Source of the DNA: Caballeronia sp. SBC1
Lineage (GTDB): Bacteria; Pseudomonadota; Gammaproteobacteria; Burkholderiales; Burkholderiaceae
Assembly (NCBI RefSeq): GCF_011493005.1
Contig: NZ_CP049158.1
Coordinates: forward strand, 992,001 to 1,056,000
Length of the DNA stretch: 64,000 nt
Reading direction: 5' to 3'
A program made the position numbers and the translations under genes. How positions within the stretch are numbered: position 1 is the first letter of the stretch; every line of letters begins with the position of its first letter. This document shows, piece after piece, positions 34,965 to 44,409 of this stretch. A model generated the notes under the pieces. The model saw nothing but the letters and a program-made list of their open reading frames with translations. It was not told the DNA's origin and did not search any database.

Positions 34965-35888
34965 ATGATGCGGAATGCAACGCTCAGGCAACTGAAAATA
35001 TTCGAAACCGTCGCCCGGCGACTCAGTTTTTCGCGCGCCGCCGAAGAGCTCTACCTCACCCAGCCGGCCGTCTCCACGCAGGTCAAGCAGCTCGAGGAGC
35101 ACGCGGGACTGCCGCTGTTCGAGCAGCTCGGCAAGAAGATCTACCTGACATCTGCCGGTCAGGAAATGCTTCACCACAGCCGCGCGATCCTCGAGCAATT
35201 CCGCGAAGCCGACGACGCCATGGCGCGACTCAAGGGTATTTCCGGAGGTACGCTGAACGTGGCCGTGATCAGCGCCGGGGACTATTTCTTTCCGCGCCTG
35301 CTGGCTGAATTCACCAAACGCAATACCGACGTCAAGCTCAACCTGGCCGTCCATAACCGCGAAGAACTGCTGCACCAGCTCACCGACAACCTCACGGACC
35401 TCGGGATCATGGTTCGTCCGCCGAAGGACATGGATACCGAGAACGTGTCGTTTGCCCCGCACCCTTACGTGATCGTGGCGCCGCCTGATCATCCGCTGGT
35501 GGGCAAGAAGAACATTCCGCTTGAGTCGCTTGTCGACGAGCCGTTCATCGTCAGGGAGCGCGGTTCCGACACCTGGAATTCGATGGAGGAAGGTTTCGCG
35601 GGACGGCTCAAGCCGCTGAACATCGCAATGGAAATCACGAGCACGGAGACGATCAAGCAGGCGGTGATTGCCGGGATGGGAATCAGCTTCCTGTCGGCGC
35701 ACACGGTCAGCATGGAGCTGCAGATCGGACGGCTGGCCGTGCTCGACATAGAAGGTTTCCCCGTGATGCTCAACTGGTATCTCGTGCATCGTCATAACAA
35801 GCGGCTTCCGGCAGTGGCAATGGCGTTCAAGCAATTCCTCATCGATGAAGGGGCGGCGCAAATCTCGGCCATCACGCATATCGGGTAA
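34965..35888 (+). CDS. CbbR/RbcR-like LysR-family regulator
   Basis: 307 residues from MMRNATLRQL, with CGGAG upstream. The N-terminus (RQLKIFETVARRLSFSRAAE, LYLTQPAVSTQVKQLEEHAG, LPLFEQLGKKIYLTSAGQEM) is that of CbbR-type regulators. The effector domain has SGGTLNVAVISAGDYFFPRL and LTDNLTDLGIMVRPPKDMD. It is divergent from oxlT. In oxalotrophs a CbbR-like factor could link oxalate/formate supply to carbon assimilation; no cbb genes are in the window. Confidence 0.9.
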   Translation: MMRNATLRQLKIFETVARRLSFSRAAEELYLTQPAVSTQVKQLEEHAGLPLFEQLGKKIYLTSAGQEMLHHSRAILEQFREADDAMARLKGISGGTLNVAVISAGDYFFPRLLAEFTKRNTDVKLNLAVHNREELLHQLTDNLTDLGIMVRPPKDMDTENVSFAPHPYVIVAPPDHPLVGKKNIPLESLVDEPFIVRERGSDTWNSMEEGFAGRLKPLNIAMEITSTETIKQAVIAGMGISFLSAHTVSMELQIGRLAVLDIEGFPVMLNWYLVHRHNKRLPAVAMAFKQFLIDEGAAQISAITHIG

Positions 35889-36092
35889 ACCATCTATTAG
35901 GTATCTTTAATAGTTAGGCTAAAAACAAGTGACTATCGTATATGGATGGTTCTTCCTATCCTGCAGTTAAGCCACGCAGCTACATCACGCTGGCGTTCAC
36001 TGGATGGGACCGAGTAAGGCATGGGGCCGGAATAAGCGCTAAAGCGCCAACTCCGCCCAACACGCCAACTCCGGCCGACAAAGGAGACGACC

Positions 36093-36443
36093 ATGAACCG
36101 TTCACAAACCACGCTCGCCGATGCGCGCGAACTCCAGACGCAGCTCTGCGCCTACAACAGCGCCTTCGAAGAACTCGACCTGATGTTCCGCTGGGACGTC
36201 GAAACACTTCAGTCGCTGGCGCACGCTTCCAGCGATCACGCGCGCATTGCGCAGTACATCGAATTGCATTGCCCACACTTGCTCAAGGCCTACAGCGCGG
36301 AGTTCCTGTGCGAGGCCATCGTGAGCAGGAAGAACGCGTATTACGAGGCGTGCCGCGCCACGACCATCGCCCGCGCCGACGATACCCGCGGCGCCCGCAT
36401 GTGGCGGCCCGACTGCGACAGCCCGCACGTTAAAGCCGCTTGA
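36093..36443 (+). CDS. small cytoplasmic protein of unknown function
   Basis: 116 residues with a strong AAAGGAGACG site. No signal peptide or membrane helix. The sequence is helical with several Cys/His residues (LQTQLCAYNSAFEELDLMFR, YIELHCPHLLKAYSAEFLCE, YYEACRATTI). Reminiscent of small conserved Burkholderia proteins; no family name assigned. A strong bidirectional terminator follows. Confidence 0.7.
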   Translation: MNRSQTTLADARELQTQLCAYNSAFEELDLMFRWDVETLQSLAHASSDHARIAQYIELHCPHLLKAYSAEFLCEAIVSRKNAYYEACRATTIARADDTRGARMWRPDCDSPHVKAA

Positions 36444-36507
36444 TGCTGAGTACTTGACGAGCAGACTCGTCCACGCCTGAGGTCAAGCCTCAGGTACTGA
36501 GCTTTCA

Positions 36508-36539
36508 AAGAGGGGCGGGTTAATCAACCCGCCCCTCTT
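36508..36539. terminator. bidirectional terminator between convergent genes
   Basis: AAGAGGGGCGGGTT, loop AATC, AACCCGCCCCTCTT: a perfect 14-bp stem between the small protein gene and the aldehyde dehydrogenase gene. A second small stem CCTGAGG/CCTCAGG lies just before it. T-richness is limited (TCTTCTCATT). Confidence 0.85.
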
Positions 36540-36554
36540 CTCATTGCATCCAGC

Positions 36555-38006
36555 TCATGGCGCCAACGACACCCACACGCTCTTGGGCTCGGTGAAGTTC
36601 TCGATAGCCACGTCACCATGCTCGCGGCCAAAGCCTGAATCACCCGAGCCGCCCCACGGCAATCGCACGTCGGTATAACCGTATGTATTCACCCACACCG
36701 TGCCGGCCCTGAGCGCTGACGCCATCCTGTGCACCCGGCCTATATCTGCACTCCAGACACCCGCCGCGAGGCTATAGAGCGTCCCGTTGGCAATGCGTAC
36801 GGCATCGGCTTCATCGTCGAAGGGGATCACGCTGACCACCGGGCCGAAGATCTCTTCCTGCGAGATGCGCATCTCATGCTCGACATTGGCAAACACCGTG
36901 GGCTCGACAAAATAGCCGCGCTCGCCCCATCGCTGTCCACCCGACACCACCGACGCCCCTTCGCTCTTCCCAATGTCCACGTAATCGAGCACCGTCTGCA
37001 TCTGCTTCGCGGAAATGAGCGGTCCCATGGACGTCTCTTTCTGCGATGGATCACCCAGCGTGATCGACTGCGCACGTTGCGCCAGACGTTCGACTACCTC
37101 GTCGTACACCGCTCGCTGGACGAGGACCCGCGAGCCCGCCGAGCACACCTGTCCCGCGTTGAAAAAGATCCCCGACGCAGCAGCGCGTGCGGCCTGATCG
37201 AGATTGGCATCGGCGAAAATGATGTTGGCGGACTTGCCGCCCAGTTCAAGCGTGACTCGCTTGAAGTTGACCGCCGCGCCCTGCAAGATTCCCCGCCCGA
37301 CCGATGGCGAACCGGTGAACGTGACCTTGTCCACACCTGGGTGCGCGACAAGCGCGTCGCCGACCACCGAGCCCTTGCCGGTAACAATATTGAGTACGCC
37401 CGGCGGCACGCCTGCTTCCAGCGCGAGACGGCCGAGCATCAACGCCGATAACGGCGTCAGCTCCGCGGGCTTGACGACCAGCGTGCAGCCGCAGGCAAGC
37501 GCGGGCGCGATCTTCCACATGCCGATCATCAACGGGAAATTCCACGGCACGATAGCCGCGACCACGCCGACCGGCTCACGCACGGTGTAGGTGAGCGCGT
37601 CCGGTCGCGCGGGCACTACTTGTCCATTGATCTTGTCGCACCAGCCCGCGTAGTACGCGAGGGTGTCGATAGCAGCCGGTACATCCTGCCGTCGCACGCC
37701 GGAAATCGGCTTGCCGGCGTCGAGACTTTCCACCGCTGCAATTTCATCCTGATGCGTACGCATCAATTCTGCGAAGCGCATCAGGATCCGGCCGCGCTCG
37801 GATGCCCTGATTGCATTCCACGGTTTCAACGCGGCGCGTGCCGCCTGCACGGCACGGTCGACATCAGTCGCCGTACCTTGGGCAACGCTCGCTATACACG
37901 TCTCGGTCGATGGATCGATGATGCTGGAATACGCGCCTCCACCGGGCGCCACTGCTTCGCCACCAATGAGCAGCTCGTAACGTTTCACGTCCGCTTGGGC
38001 GGTCAT
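36555..38006 (-). CDS. NAD(P)-dependent aldehyde dehydrogenase
   Basis: 483 residues, full length for the family. Motifs: VPWNFPLMIGMWKIAPALAC, FTGSPSVGRGILQGAA (NAD-contact), the catalytic Glu in LELGGKSANIIF, the catalytic Cys in FFNAGQVCSAGSRV, and EEIFGPVVSVIPFDDEADAV. It oxidises an aldehyde to the acid in the cytoplasm. It is the last gene of the oxc-frc2-PAS series (52 bases after the PAS gene). A small aldehyde such as glycolaldehyde or glyoxal is plausible as feed to oxalate or glyoxylate; specificity cannot be read. Confidence 0.92.
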   Translation of the reverse strand: MTAQADVKRYELLIGGEAVAPGGGAYSSIIDPSTETCIASVAQGTATDVDRAVQAARAALKPWNAIRASERGRILMRFAELMRTHQDEIAAVESLDAGKPISGVRRQDVPAAIDTLAYYAGWCDKINGQVVPARPDALTYTVREPVGVVAAIVPWNFPLMIGMWKIAPALACGCTLVVKPAELTPLSALMLGRLALEAGVPPGVLNIVTGKGSVVGDALVAHPGVDKVTFTGSPSVGRGILQGAAVNFKRVTLELGGKSANIIFADANLDQAARAAASGIFFNAGQVCSAGSRVLVQRAVYDEVVERLAQRAQSITLGDPSQKETSMGPLISAKQMQTVLDYVDIGKSEGASVVSGGQRWGERGYFVEPTVFANVEHEMRISQEEIFGPVVSVIPFDDEADAVRIANGTLYSLAAGVWSADIGRVHRMASALRAGTVWVNTYGYTDVRLPWGGSGDSGFGREHGDVAIENFTEPKSVWVSLAP

Positions 38007-38058
38007 TGTTGTCTCCTTTTACCGTAGTGCAGTCCTGCGCGCAGACCCTGGATTCGGA

Positions 38059-38514
38059 TCACGCGCCGGATTTGGCTTCTAGTTCAGCCAGGCGCTTGCG
38101 CAGGTTTCGCTCTTCAGTGAAGCGGCTGGTTTCATCGCGAATGACGGCCACGATGCCAGTCACACTCTGTTCCGGTCCTGATGAATGCAGCAGCGCGACC
38201 GTGAATGCAATCGATAAAGACCGCCCGTCCTTGTGCACGGCCGGCACGCGCAGCACATCGTGTCCGTAACGGGTCTCACCGGTCGCCATGGTTTTTTCGT
38301 AGCCGCTCCAGTGACGCCCTCGCAAGCGTTCGGGAATGATGAGATCCAGCGAATTGCCCAGCGCCTCTTCCGGCGTAAACCCGAACATGCGTGCGGCAGC
38401 GGGGTTCCATAAGGTGATTGCGCCACTGGCGTCTGAGATGACAACCGCGTCGCCGATCACGTCGACCAGTTGCTCGAAATCAATGGGGGATTTTGTATGC
38501 ATGGCGCTATTCAT
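38059..38514 (-). CDS. single-domain PAS sensor protein
   Basis: 151 residues. One PAS fold spans about 12-125 (FEQLVDVIGDAVVISDASGA, ITLWNPAAARMFGFTPEEAL, then IIPERLRGRHWSGYEKTM), with a PAC-like end TGIVAVIRDETSRF and a short C-terminal coiled coil (RNLRKRLAELEAK). No output domain, so it may act by binding a partner or a cofactor (heme or flavin). It lies between frc copy 2 and the aldehyde dehydrogenase. Members of this small PAS type accompany oxc/frc genes in some oxalate-using bacteria, to my recollection. Confidence 0.85.
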   Translation of the reverse strand: MNSAMHTKSPIDFEQLVDVIGDAVVISDASGAITLWNPAAARMFGFTPEEALGNSLDLIIPERLRGRHWSGYEKTMATGETRYGHDVLRVPAVHKDGRSLSIAFTVALLHSSGPEQSVTGIVAVIRDETSRFTEERNLRKRLAELEAKSGA

Positions 38515-38613
38515 TGTTGAAATGGCCTTGGTCTATTCAGGCAGCGATTCTGGCAGCGATTCTGACCGCGCCGTGGGTCCGTCAAGGCAATCCACGGCGC
38601 TGCGCTTTCGCGT

Positions 38614-39864
38614 TTAAACAGCTTGTTGCTGATGCAGGTTGGCGATTTGCGCGCTGCTATAACCCAGGCTTTCGAGCACTTCGTCAGTGTGTTCGCCCAG
38701 CAACGGCGACGCCGTGATCTCCGGCTTCATGTCCGAGAACTTGATCGGGCTGCCCACCGTGAGATACGAACCGCGTTCCTTGTGTGCGACTTCGGTAATC
38801 GTACCGCTTTCACGCAGCGAAGGATCGTTGGCCAGCTCTTTCATCGTCAGCACGGGCGAGCACGGAATATCAAACTTGCGCAGGATATCCACGGCCTCGA
38901 ACTTGGTTTTATCGGCGAGCCATTCTTCGATCGTCTTGAAGATGTCGAAGATATGGGGCTGACGCGCGCTCGCCGTGTTGTAGTTCGCATCGTCTATCCA
39001 CTCGGGTTTGCCGATCGCGCGGCAAATCGGCGCCCATGCGTGACCCTGGATCGTGAAGTAGATGTACGAGTTCGGATCGGTTTCCCAGCCCTTGCATTTC
39101 AGCACCCAGCCCGGCTGACCACCGCCGCCCGCATTGCCGCCGCGCGGAACGACGTCGCTGAATTCGCCGTGCGGGTATTGCGGATACTCTTCCAGGTAGC
39201 CCAGCCGGTCCAGGCGTTGCTGGTCACGCAACTTCACGCGGCACAGGTTGAGCACGCTGTCCTGCATGGATACCGCAACCTTCTGTCCCTTGCCCGTCTT
39301 GTCGCGTCCGATCAGCGCAGTCAAGATGCCGATAGCGAGATGCATGCCGGTATTGCTGTCGCCGAGCGCCGCTGCGCTGATGGTCGGCGGGCCGTCCCAG
39401 AACCCCGTGGTCGACGCCGCACCGCCCGCGCATTGCGCTACGTTTTCGTAGACTTTCAGGTCGTCGTAGTGGTGGCCGTCGCTGAAGCCTTTCACCGACG
39501 CCAGGATCATCTTCGGATTCAGTTCCTTGATGGTATGCCACGGGAAACCCATCCGGTCGAGCGCGCCCGGACCGAAGTTTTCCACCATCACATCGGATTC
39601 CTTAATAAGTTTCTCCAGCACTTCCTTGCCTTCCGGCTTCTTGGTGTCGAGCGTGAGGGACTTCTTGTTGCTGTTGAGCATCGTGAAATACAGCGCATCA
39701 ACATCAGGGATATCACGCAGTTGCGTGCGGGTAACATCGCCCGAACCCGGGCGTTCCACCTTGATCACGTCGGCGCCGAACCACGCTAGCAACTGCGTGC
39801 AGGCCGGGCCTGCCTGCACGTGCGTGAAGTCGATAATCTTGATTCCCTCGAGTGGCTTGCTCAT
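38614..39864 (-). CDS. frc: formyl-CoA:oxalate CoA-transferase, copy 2
   Basis: 416 residues from [20 protein letters not shown], exactly the length of E. coli YfdW; AGGAGACAGG precedes it, and an ATG seven codons earlier is possible. Catalytic Asp lies in LGDSNTGMH, and the glycine loop reads [14 protein letters not shown]. It charges oxalate with CoA from formyl-CoA; the neighbouring oxc product then decarboxylates oxalyl-CoA to formyl-CoA, so the two form a cycle. It lies 106 bases after oxc on the same strand. Confidence 0.95.
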   Translation of the reverse strand: MSKPLEGIKIIDFTHVQAGPACTQLLAWFGADVIKVERPGSGDVTRTQLRDIPDVDALYFTMLNSNKKSLTLDTKKPEGKEVLEKLIKESDVMVENFGPGALDRMGFPWHTIKELNPKMILASVKGFSDGHHYDDLKVYENVAQCAGGAASTTGFWDGPPTISAAALGDSNTGMHLAIGILTALIGRDKTGKGQKVAVSMQDSVLNLCRVKLRDQQRLDRLGYLEEYPQYPHGEFSDVVPRGGNAGGGGQPGWVLKCKGWETDPNSYIYFTIQGHAWAPICRAIGKPEWIDDANYNTASARQPHIFDIFKTIEEWLADKTKFEAVDILRKFDIPCSPVLTMKELANDPSLRESGTITEVAHKERGSYLTVGSPIKFSDMKPEITASPLLGEHTDEVLESLGYSSAQIANLHQQQAV

Positions 39865-39970
39865 GATTCCTGTCTCCTGACTCACTGGCTAAAGGTGGGG
39901 TTTTACTGATGTTCCAGGCGGTGACATCGGCGGCGAGTGTTTGCATTGCCGCCAATGCCTTCCAAGCGGA

Positions 39971-41725
39971 TTACTTTTTCATCGCCGTGCTTTGCGGATT
40001 CAGATTCGTCAGGCGGCCGCTCTCGGTGCCCGCGGCTTCATCGATAACCGCATTGATAAGGGTCGGCTTGCCGGACGCAATGGCTTCCTGCAGCGCCTTC
40101 GTCAGCTCTTCCGGCGTCGTGGCGTGGTGGCCTACGCCACCGAACGCCTCGATCATCTTGTCGTAGCGCGCGCCCTTGACGAACACGGTCGGGGCAACGT
40201 CCTTGCCGCCGGTCGGGTTCACGTCGGTGCCGCGATACACGCCGTTGTTGTTGAAGACGATGGTGCAAACCGGCAGGTCGTAGCGGCAGATGGTTTCGAG
40301 TTCCATGCCGCTGAAACCGAACGCGCTGTCGCCTTCAATGGCGACGACCGGCTTGCCGCTCGTCACCGCCGCGCCAATCGCGAAGCCCATGCCGATACCC
40401 ATGATTCCCCACGTACCCGAGTCGAACCGCTTGCGCGGCTCATACATGTCGATGATGCTGCGGGCGTAGTCGAGGGTGTTCGCGCCTTCGTTGACCACGT
40501 TGATGTCCGGGCGCGTCTTCAATACGTCGCGGATCGCGCGCAATGCGCTGTGGAAATTCATCGGCGACGGATTCTTCGCCAGCGTCGCGGCCATCTTTTC
40601 CAGGTTCTTGTTCTTGCGCTCGGAGATCGCACCGGTCCACTCAGTGCTCGGCTTCGGGAAGCTTGCATCCATGCCGCCCAGCAACGCCGACACGCACGAG
40701 CCAATGTCGCCGATCACCGGCGCGGCGATCGCCACATTGCTGTCGATTTCCGTCGGCGAGATATCGACCTGGATGAATTGCTTCGGTGCGCCGCCCCACG
40801 TCTTGCCCTTGCCGTGCGACAACAGCCAGTTCAGGCGCGCGCCGATCAGCAGCACGACATCGGCTTCCTGCAGCACGAACGAGCGCGCGGCGGACGCCGA
40901 TTGCTCGTGGGTATCGGGCAGCAATCCCTTGGCCATCGACATCGGCAAGTACGGAATGCCGCTCTTTTCCACGAGCTCGCGAATCTGCGCATCGGCCTGG
41001 GCGTAAGCCGCGCCCTTGCCGAGCAGGATCAGCGGACGCTTCGCGTCCTTCAGCACGTCGAGCGCGCGCTTGACCGAGTCAGGCGCCGGGAGCTGGCGCG
41101 GCGCCGCGTCGATCACGCGCACCAGAGACTGTTTGCCCTTCACGGCGTCGATGGTCTGGGACAGCAGTTTCGCCGGCAGGTCCAGATAGACGCCCCCGGG
41201 ACGGCCCGACACGGCGGCACGAATTGCGCGCGCAATGCCGATGCCAATGTCTTCCGCGTGCAGGACGCGATACGCGGCCTTCGCGTAGGGCTTTGCGGCG
41301 TTGAGCTGATCCATTTCCTCGTAGTCGCCTTGCTGCAAGTCCACGATCTCGCGCTCGCTGGATCCGCTGATCAGGATCATGGGGAAGCAGTTGGTGGTCG
41401 CGTTGGCGAGTGCCGTCAGACCGTTCAGGAAGCCCGGCGCGGAAACGGTCATGCAGATGCCCGGCTTCTGCGTCATGTAGCCGGCGATAGCTGCCGCATT
41501 GCCCGCGTGCTGTTCATGGCGAAAGCCAATGAAGCGCATGCCTTCGGCTTGCGCGAGGCGCGCCAGGTCGGTAATGGGAATGCCGACCAACCCGAAGATG
41601 GTGTCGAGGTCGTTCAGTTTCAGGGCATCGATGACCAGATGGAAACCGTCGGTGGTCGCCGGTGTTTCCTGCTTCGCTGTCTCGGCTGCAGTGGCGGTCT
41701 GCGGGTGGTTCAGTACTTCTGCCAT
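39971..41725 (-). CDS. oxc: oxalyl-CoA decarboxylase
   Basis: 584 residues from [10 protein letters not shown] with AAGGAGG upstream. A thiamine-diphosphate enzyme: the activating Glu is in [20 protein letters not shown] (Glu71); the central domain has [18 protein letters not shown]; and the ThDP/Mg motif is [20 protein letters not shown] followed by FNNNGVYRG. It releases CO2 from oxalyl-CoA, giving formyl-CoA. The Oxc-specific N-terminal [20 protein letters not shown] separates it from acetolactate synthase. First gene of the oxc-frc-PAS-ALDH unit, 36 bases after the shared promoter element. Confidence 0.97.
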   Translation of the reverse strand: MAEVLNHPQTATAAETAKQETPATTDGFHLVIDALKLNDLDTIFGLVGIPITDLARLAQAEGMRFIGFRHEQHAGNAAAIAGYMTQKPGICMTVSAPGFLNGLTALANATTNCFPMILISGSSEREIVDLQQGDYEEMDQLNAAKPYAKAAYRVLHAEDIGIGIARAIRAAVSGRPGGVYLDLPAKLLSQTIDAVKGKQSLVRVIDAAPRQLPAPDSVKRALDVLKDAKRPLILLGKGAAYAQADAQIRELVEKSGIPYLPMSMAKGLLPDTHEQSASAARSFVLQEADVVLLIGARLNWLLSHGKGKTWGGAPKQFIQVDISPTEIDSNVAIAAPVIGDIGSCVSALLGGMDASFPKPSTEWTGAISERKNKNLEKMAATLAKNPSPMNFHSALRAIRDVLKTRPDINVVNEGANTLDYARSIIDMYEPRKRFDSGTWGIMGIGMGFAIGAAVTSGKPVVAIEGDSAFGFSGMELETICRYDLPVCTIVFNNNGVYRGTDVNPTGGKDVAPTVFVKGARYDKMIEAFGGVGHHATTPEELTKALQEAIASGKPTLINAVIDEAAGTESGRLTNLNPQSTAMKK

Positions 41726-41761
41726 AACGTCTCTCCTCCTTGGCTGGCGTTGTTTGGTTTG

Positions 41762-41789
41762 TGATATACAATATTCCACACACAGTATT
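41762..41789 (-). promoter_or_regulatory. oxalate-region promoter/operator element, copy at oxc
   Basis: TGATATACAA-N11-CAGTATT, with TTGACT at the -35 position on the minus strand. It is nearly identical over 38 bases to the copy at frc 1, and places the start point within about 30 bases of the oxc ribosome site, unlike the 171-base frc 1 leader. Confidence 0.65.
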
Positions 41790-41798
41790 AGTCAAGAG

Positions 41799-42180
41799 GA
41801 TTTGTTTGAGGCGCAATGAGTGGTGCGGTGCGATTGACGCGAAAATGCTGGGGCAGCGCCGGGTTTGACGTTTTTTTTGCTGCGATGCGATCGGAGGCTT
41901 TTAGGCGATGCGGGACATTTCGCGACCGGGGATTGGGGCGAATGAGGACTGCGGTGGAGGTGTGCGGCGCGGGCGGATTTACCCGCTCTTAGAAGCCGGT
42001 TGCCGTGTGTGATTCGTCAATCCGCGTTGGATCGGCGAGCTGGCTTGCTGTTGTAGGCGGTGAGGCGCGGCGCAACTGCTCACTCAGGAAATGGGCGTTG
42101 AACCGCTTGAGATCTGATGATCGTTGTAGATGGCCCGGCGCTCCGTAGAGCGTCACCGGCAAAGGTCCGGCATGGGCGAA
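41799..42180. other. non-coding interval upstream of oxc
   Basis: No gene is supported. The first 125 bases resemble 28801-28925. The rest, up to the end of the dehydratase gene, shows nothing recognisable. Confidence 0.5.
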
Positions 42181-43089
42181 TCAGCTCGTCCAGTCCGCCA
42201 CCATCCGGGCATCAATATTGACCCCACCGCACACCACGATCACCACGTCGTGCGCGGCAGCAATCGCCGGATGATCGAGGTAACCAACAGCCAACGATAC
42301 CCCGCAAGCCGGTTCCACGAGCTGCCGATGGTCATCGGCGAAACGCGTCACGCCCATGATCGCATCGGCATCCGGCAACACAACCGACTCGTGCGAAAAC
42401 TGCTTGATGGCATCGACCGGCCAGCTCGCCACCTGAAGCGCTGCAAGCGACTTTGCGATGCTGTCGATACGATCCAGTTTCATCGGATGCCCCGCATCCA
42501 GCGCCGCGCGAAATGACGCCGCGCCCGACGTCTCGCACGCGATCACGCGACAATCCGTACGGCCGTGGCGCAGCAAACCCGTCAAGATACCCGCGAGCAG
42601 ACCGCCCCCGCCCACGCTGGCCACGACGGCATCCACTTGCGGCAGGACAGCGATAATCTCGTCGATCATCGTGCTATGGCCTTCCCATAAGACCGGGTGA
42701 TCGAACGCCGGCACATACTCGACTTCATCCGACGCCGACAGTGCAAGCGCATGCTCGTTCGCTTCGTCCCAGACATCGCCATGCACGATCACCGTCGCAC
42801 CGAGCGCGGCAATCCGCTTGCGTGTGCTTTCAGGCGTTGTGGAAGGCACCACGATCTCAGCCGGCATGCCGAGCAAGCGCGCCACAAATGCCGTTGCAAA
42901 ACCGGCGTTGCCGCCGGACGGGCAAACCACGCGGAGTTTGCCGGCCGCTTTTGCCCGTGAACACAGCAAGCCCATGCCGCGCATTTTGAACGAGCCGCTG
43001 GGCTGCAGGTTTTCAAGCTTGAGCCAGATGCGGCGGGTGGACTTAGAGAGTCCGCGATGCAGGATCAACGGGGTTTCGATGTGAAGCAA
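42181..43089 (-). CDS. PLP-dependent serine/threonine dehydratase-like enzyme
   Basis: 302 residues, fold type II. The PLP Lys is in LQPSGSFKMRGM (Lys35), the substrate/phosphate loops are in CPSGGNAGFATAFVARLLGM and SVGGGGLLAGILTGL, and the ring contact VVCGGVNID is at the end. The short, single-domain form matches catabolic L-serine dehydratase (SDS-like) and would give pyruvate and ammonia. It stands alone between the oxc promoter and a LysR gene of a different unit. Confidence 0.85.
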   Translation of the reverse strand: MLHIETPLILHRGLSKSTRRIWLKLENLQPSGSFKMRGMGLLCSRAKAAGKLRVVCPSGGNAGFATAFVARLLGMPAEIVVPSTTPESTRKRIAALGATVIVHGDVWDEANEHALALSASDEVEYVPAFDHPVLWEGHSTMIDEIIAVLPQVDAVVASVGGGGLLAGILTGLLRHGRTDCRVIACETSGAASFRAALDAGHPMKLDRIDSIAKSLAALQVASWPVDAIKQFSHESVVLPDADAIMGVTRFADDHRQLVEPACGVSLAVGYLDHPAIAAAHDVVIVVCGGVNIDARMVADWTS

Positions 43090-43364
43090 GATCGGTCCTT
43101 TTCAAACAGGAATTCCGGGAGCAGACCGACGCCATGACGGCCGCGACTGGATTCGAGCCTCATAGTTTATTGCAGGACAGGGTTTTATCGTTATGCAGTG
43201 CGGGAAAGGCCCGCACAAGCGCATGAGCTGGAAGGTCGTCGCAACGTCCAGAGGCGGAAATTGCTATCGTCAGCGGTCAGCGTTAAGTGAAAGCGCCTAT
43301 TCACTCAACGCAGATGGTTCGCGTATCGGCCAAACCGGGAACGCCCAGGCCGTTGGATGTCGAC

Positions 43365-44276
43365 TCAGCTTGAGTGCCCCGTCAACGCCGGATCGCCCGC
43401 CAGGATCTCCGCCAGGAAGTCGATGAACACCCGGACCTTGGTGGGCAAACGCCGGCCGGCGGGGTGGACGGCGCTGATGGCCAGCGGACCGGGGGCGTAG
43501 TCGGCCAACACGACGCGGACCGCGCCCGAGGCAATCTCGGGCGCGAACGCCCAGACGGGACCGTGGGCAAGGCCCAGGCCGGCGAGTACCGCCGCGCGGA
43601 TCTGTTCGGCGTCGGCGGTGCGGAAGTTCGCCCTCGGGTGGTGCTGGAGGGACCTCGACCCGTCCCGGAACTCCCACGGCAGGGGCTCGTGGAGCGGAGC
43701 GAAAATCAGGCAGGCGTGGGCGTCGAGGTCGGCGGGGGTCAGGGGTACGCCACGCACCGCGAGGTAGGCCGGCGTGCCGACGGTCGCGAAAGGCGCCGTG
43801 GCAATGCGGCGCGCGATCATGCTGGAGTCGGTGAGCTCACCGTTGCGGATCGCCAGGTCGACGCCTTCCTCGATCAGGTTGATGTTGCGCCCGGACCCGG
43901 TGAGCTCGATGGAGATGTCCGGATAGCGAGCAAAAAACTCCGGGAGGCGCGGCACTATGTAGAGCCGCCCGAACACCGGGGCGGCGGTCACCCGTATCAG
44001 GCCGGACGGCGCGGATTGGCCACGGCCGACCAGGGACTCCGCCGCGTCGAATTCGTCGACCACCCGCAAGGCGGATTCGTAGAAAACCTGGCCGGCCTCG
44101 GTGAGGGTCATGCTCCGCGAGGTGCGGCGCAGCAGCTGCGCGCCCAGGTGGACCTCGAGGGCGGCGATCTGTTTGCTGACCGCCGACTGGCCTACGCCAG
44201 CTTCCCGGGCCACCGCCGAAAAGCTGCCGCGTTCGACCACACGGACGAAAAGGCGCATCGCGTCGAGCCGGTCCAT
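43365..44276 (-). CDS. LysR-family regulator paired with an esterase
   Basis: 303 residues from MDRLDAMRLFVRVVERGSFS; the open frame extends 85 codons upstream over the divergent promoter and is not real there. HTH: SAVAREAGVGQSAVSKQIAA. Effector domain of the CrgA/DmlR branch (GLIRVTAAPVFGRLYIVPRL, INLIEEGVDLAIRNG). It is divergent from the alpha/beta hydrolase gene 133 bases away. Codons are almost uniformly G/C-ending, more so than in neighbours. Confidence 0.9.
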   Translation of the reverse strand: MDRLDAMRLFVRVVERGSFSAVAREAGVGQSAVSKQIAALEVHLGAQLLRRTSRSMTLTEAGQVFYESALRVVDEFDAAESLVGRGQSAPSGLIRVTAAPVFGRLYIVPRLPEFFARYPDISIELTGSGRNINLIEEGVDLAIRNGELTDSSMIARRIATAPFATVGTPAYLAVRGVPLTPADLDAHACLIFAPLHEPLPWEFRDGSRSLQHHPRANFRTADAEQIRAAVLAGLGLAHGPVWAFAPEIASGAVRVVLADYAPGPLAISAVHPAGRRLPTKVRVFIDFLAEILAGDPALTGHSS

Positions 44277-44409
44277 TGAAGGTTCCCAATACTTCCTGTC
44301 AGGAATGGATTGTATTCCGGAATCCAGACTTCCGTGCCGGATAGAAATGGATGATCCTGTCGCCAGACGAGGTTCGGAAGTGTCCGGCCCAAGACCAGAG
44401 GAAAGTTCC

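Noticed and set aside
35942..36433. 163-codon frame overlapping the small protein gene at 36093
   Set aside because: The alternative frame at 36093 has a strong AAAGGAG site and better composition; this one is Arg-rich and shadows it.
38623..39789. 388-codon open frame opposite frc copy 2
   Set aside because: Antisense of a well-identified enzyme gene; composition typical of a mirrored GC-rich frame.
39941..41764. 607-codon open frame on the plus strand across oxc
   Set aside because: It is the antisense shadow of a GC-rich gene: Arg/His/Ala-rich with no ribosome site or recognisable domain, while oxc on the other strand is unambiguous.
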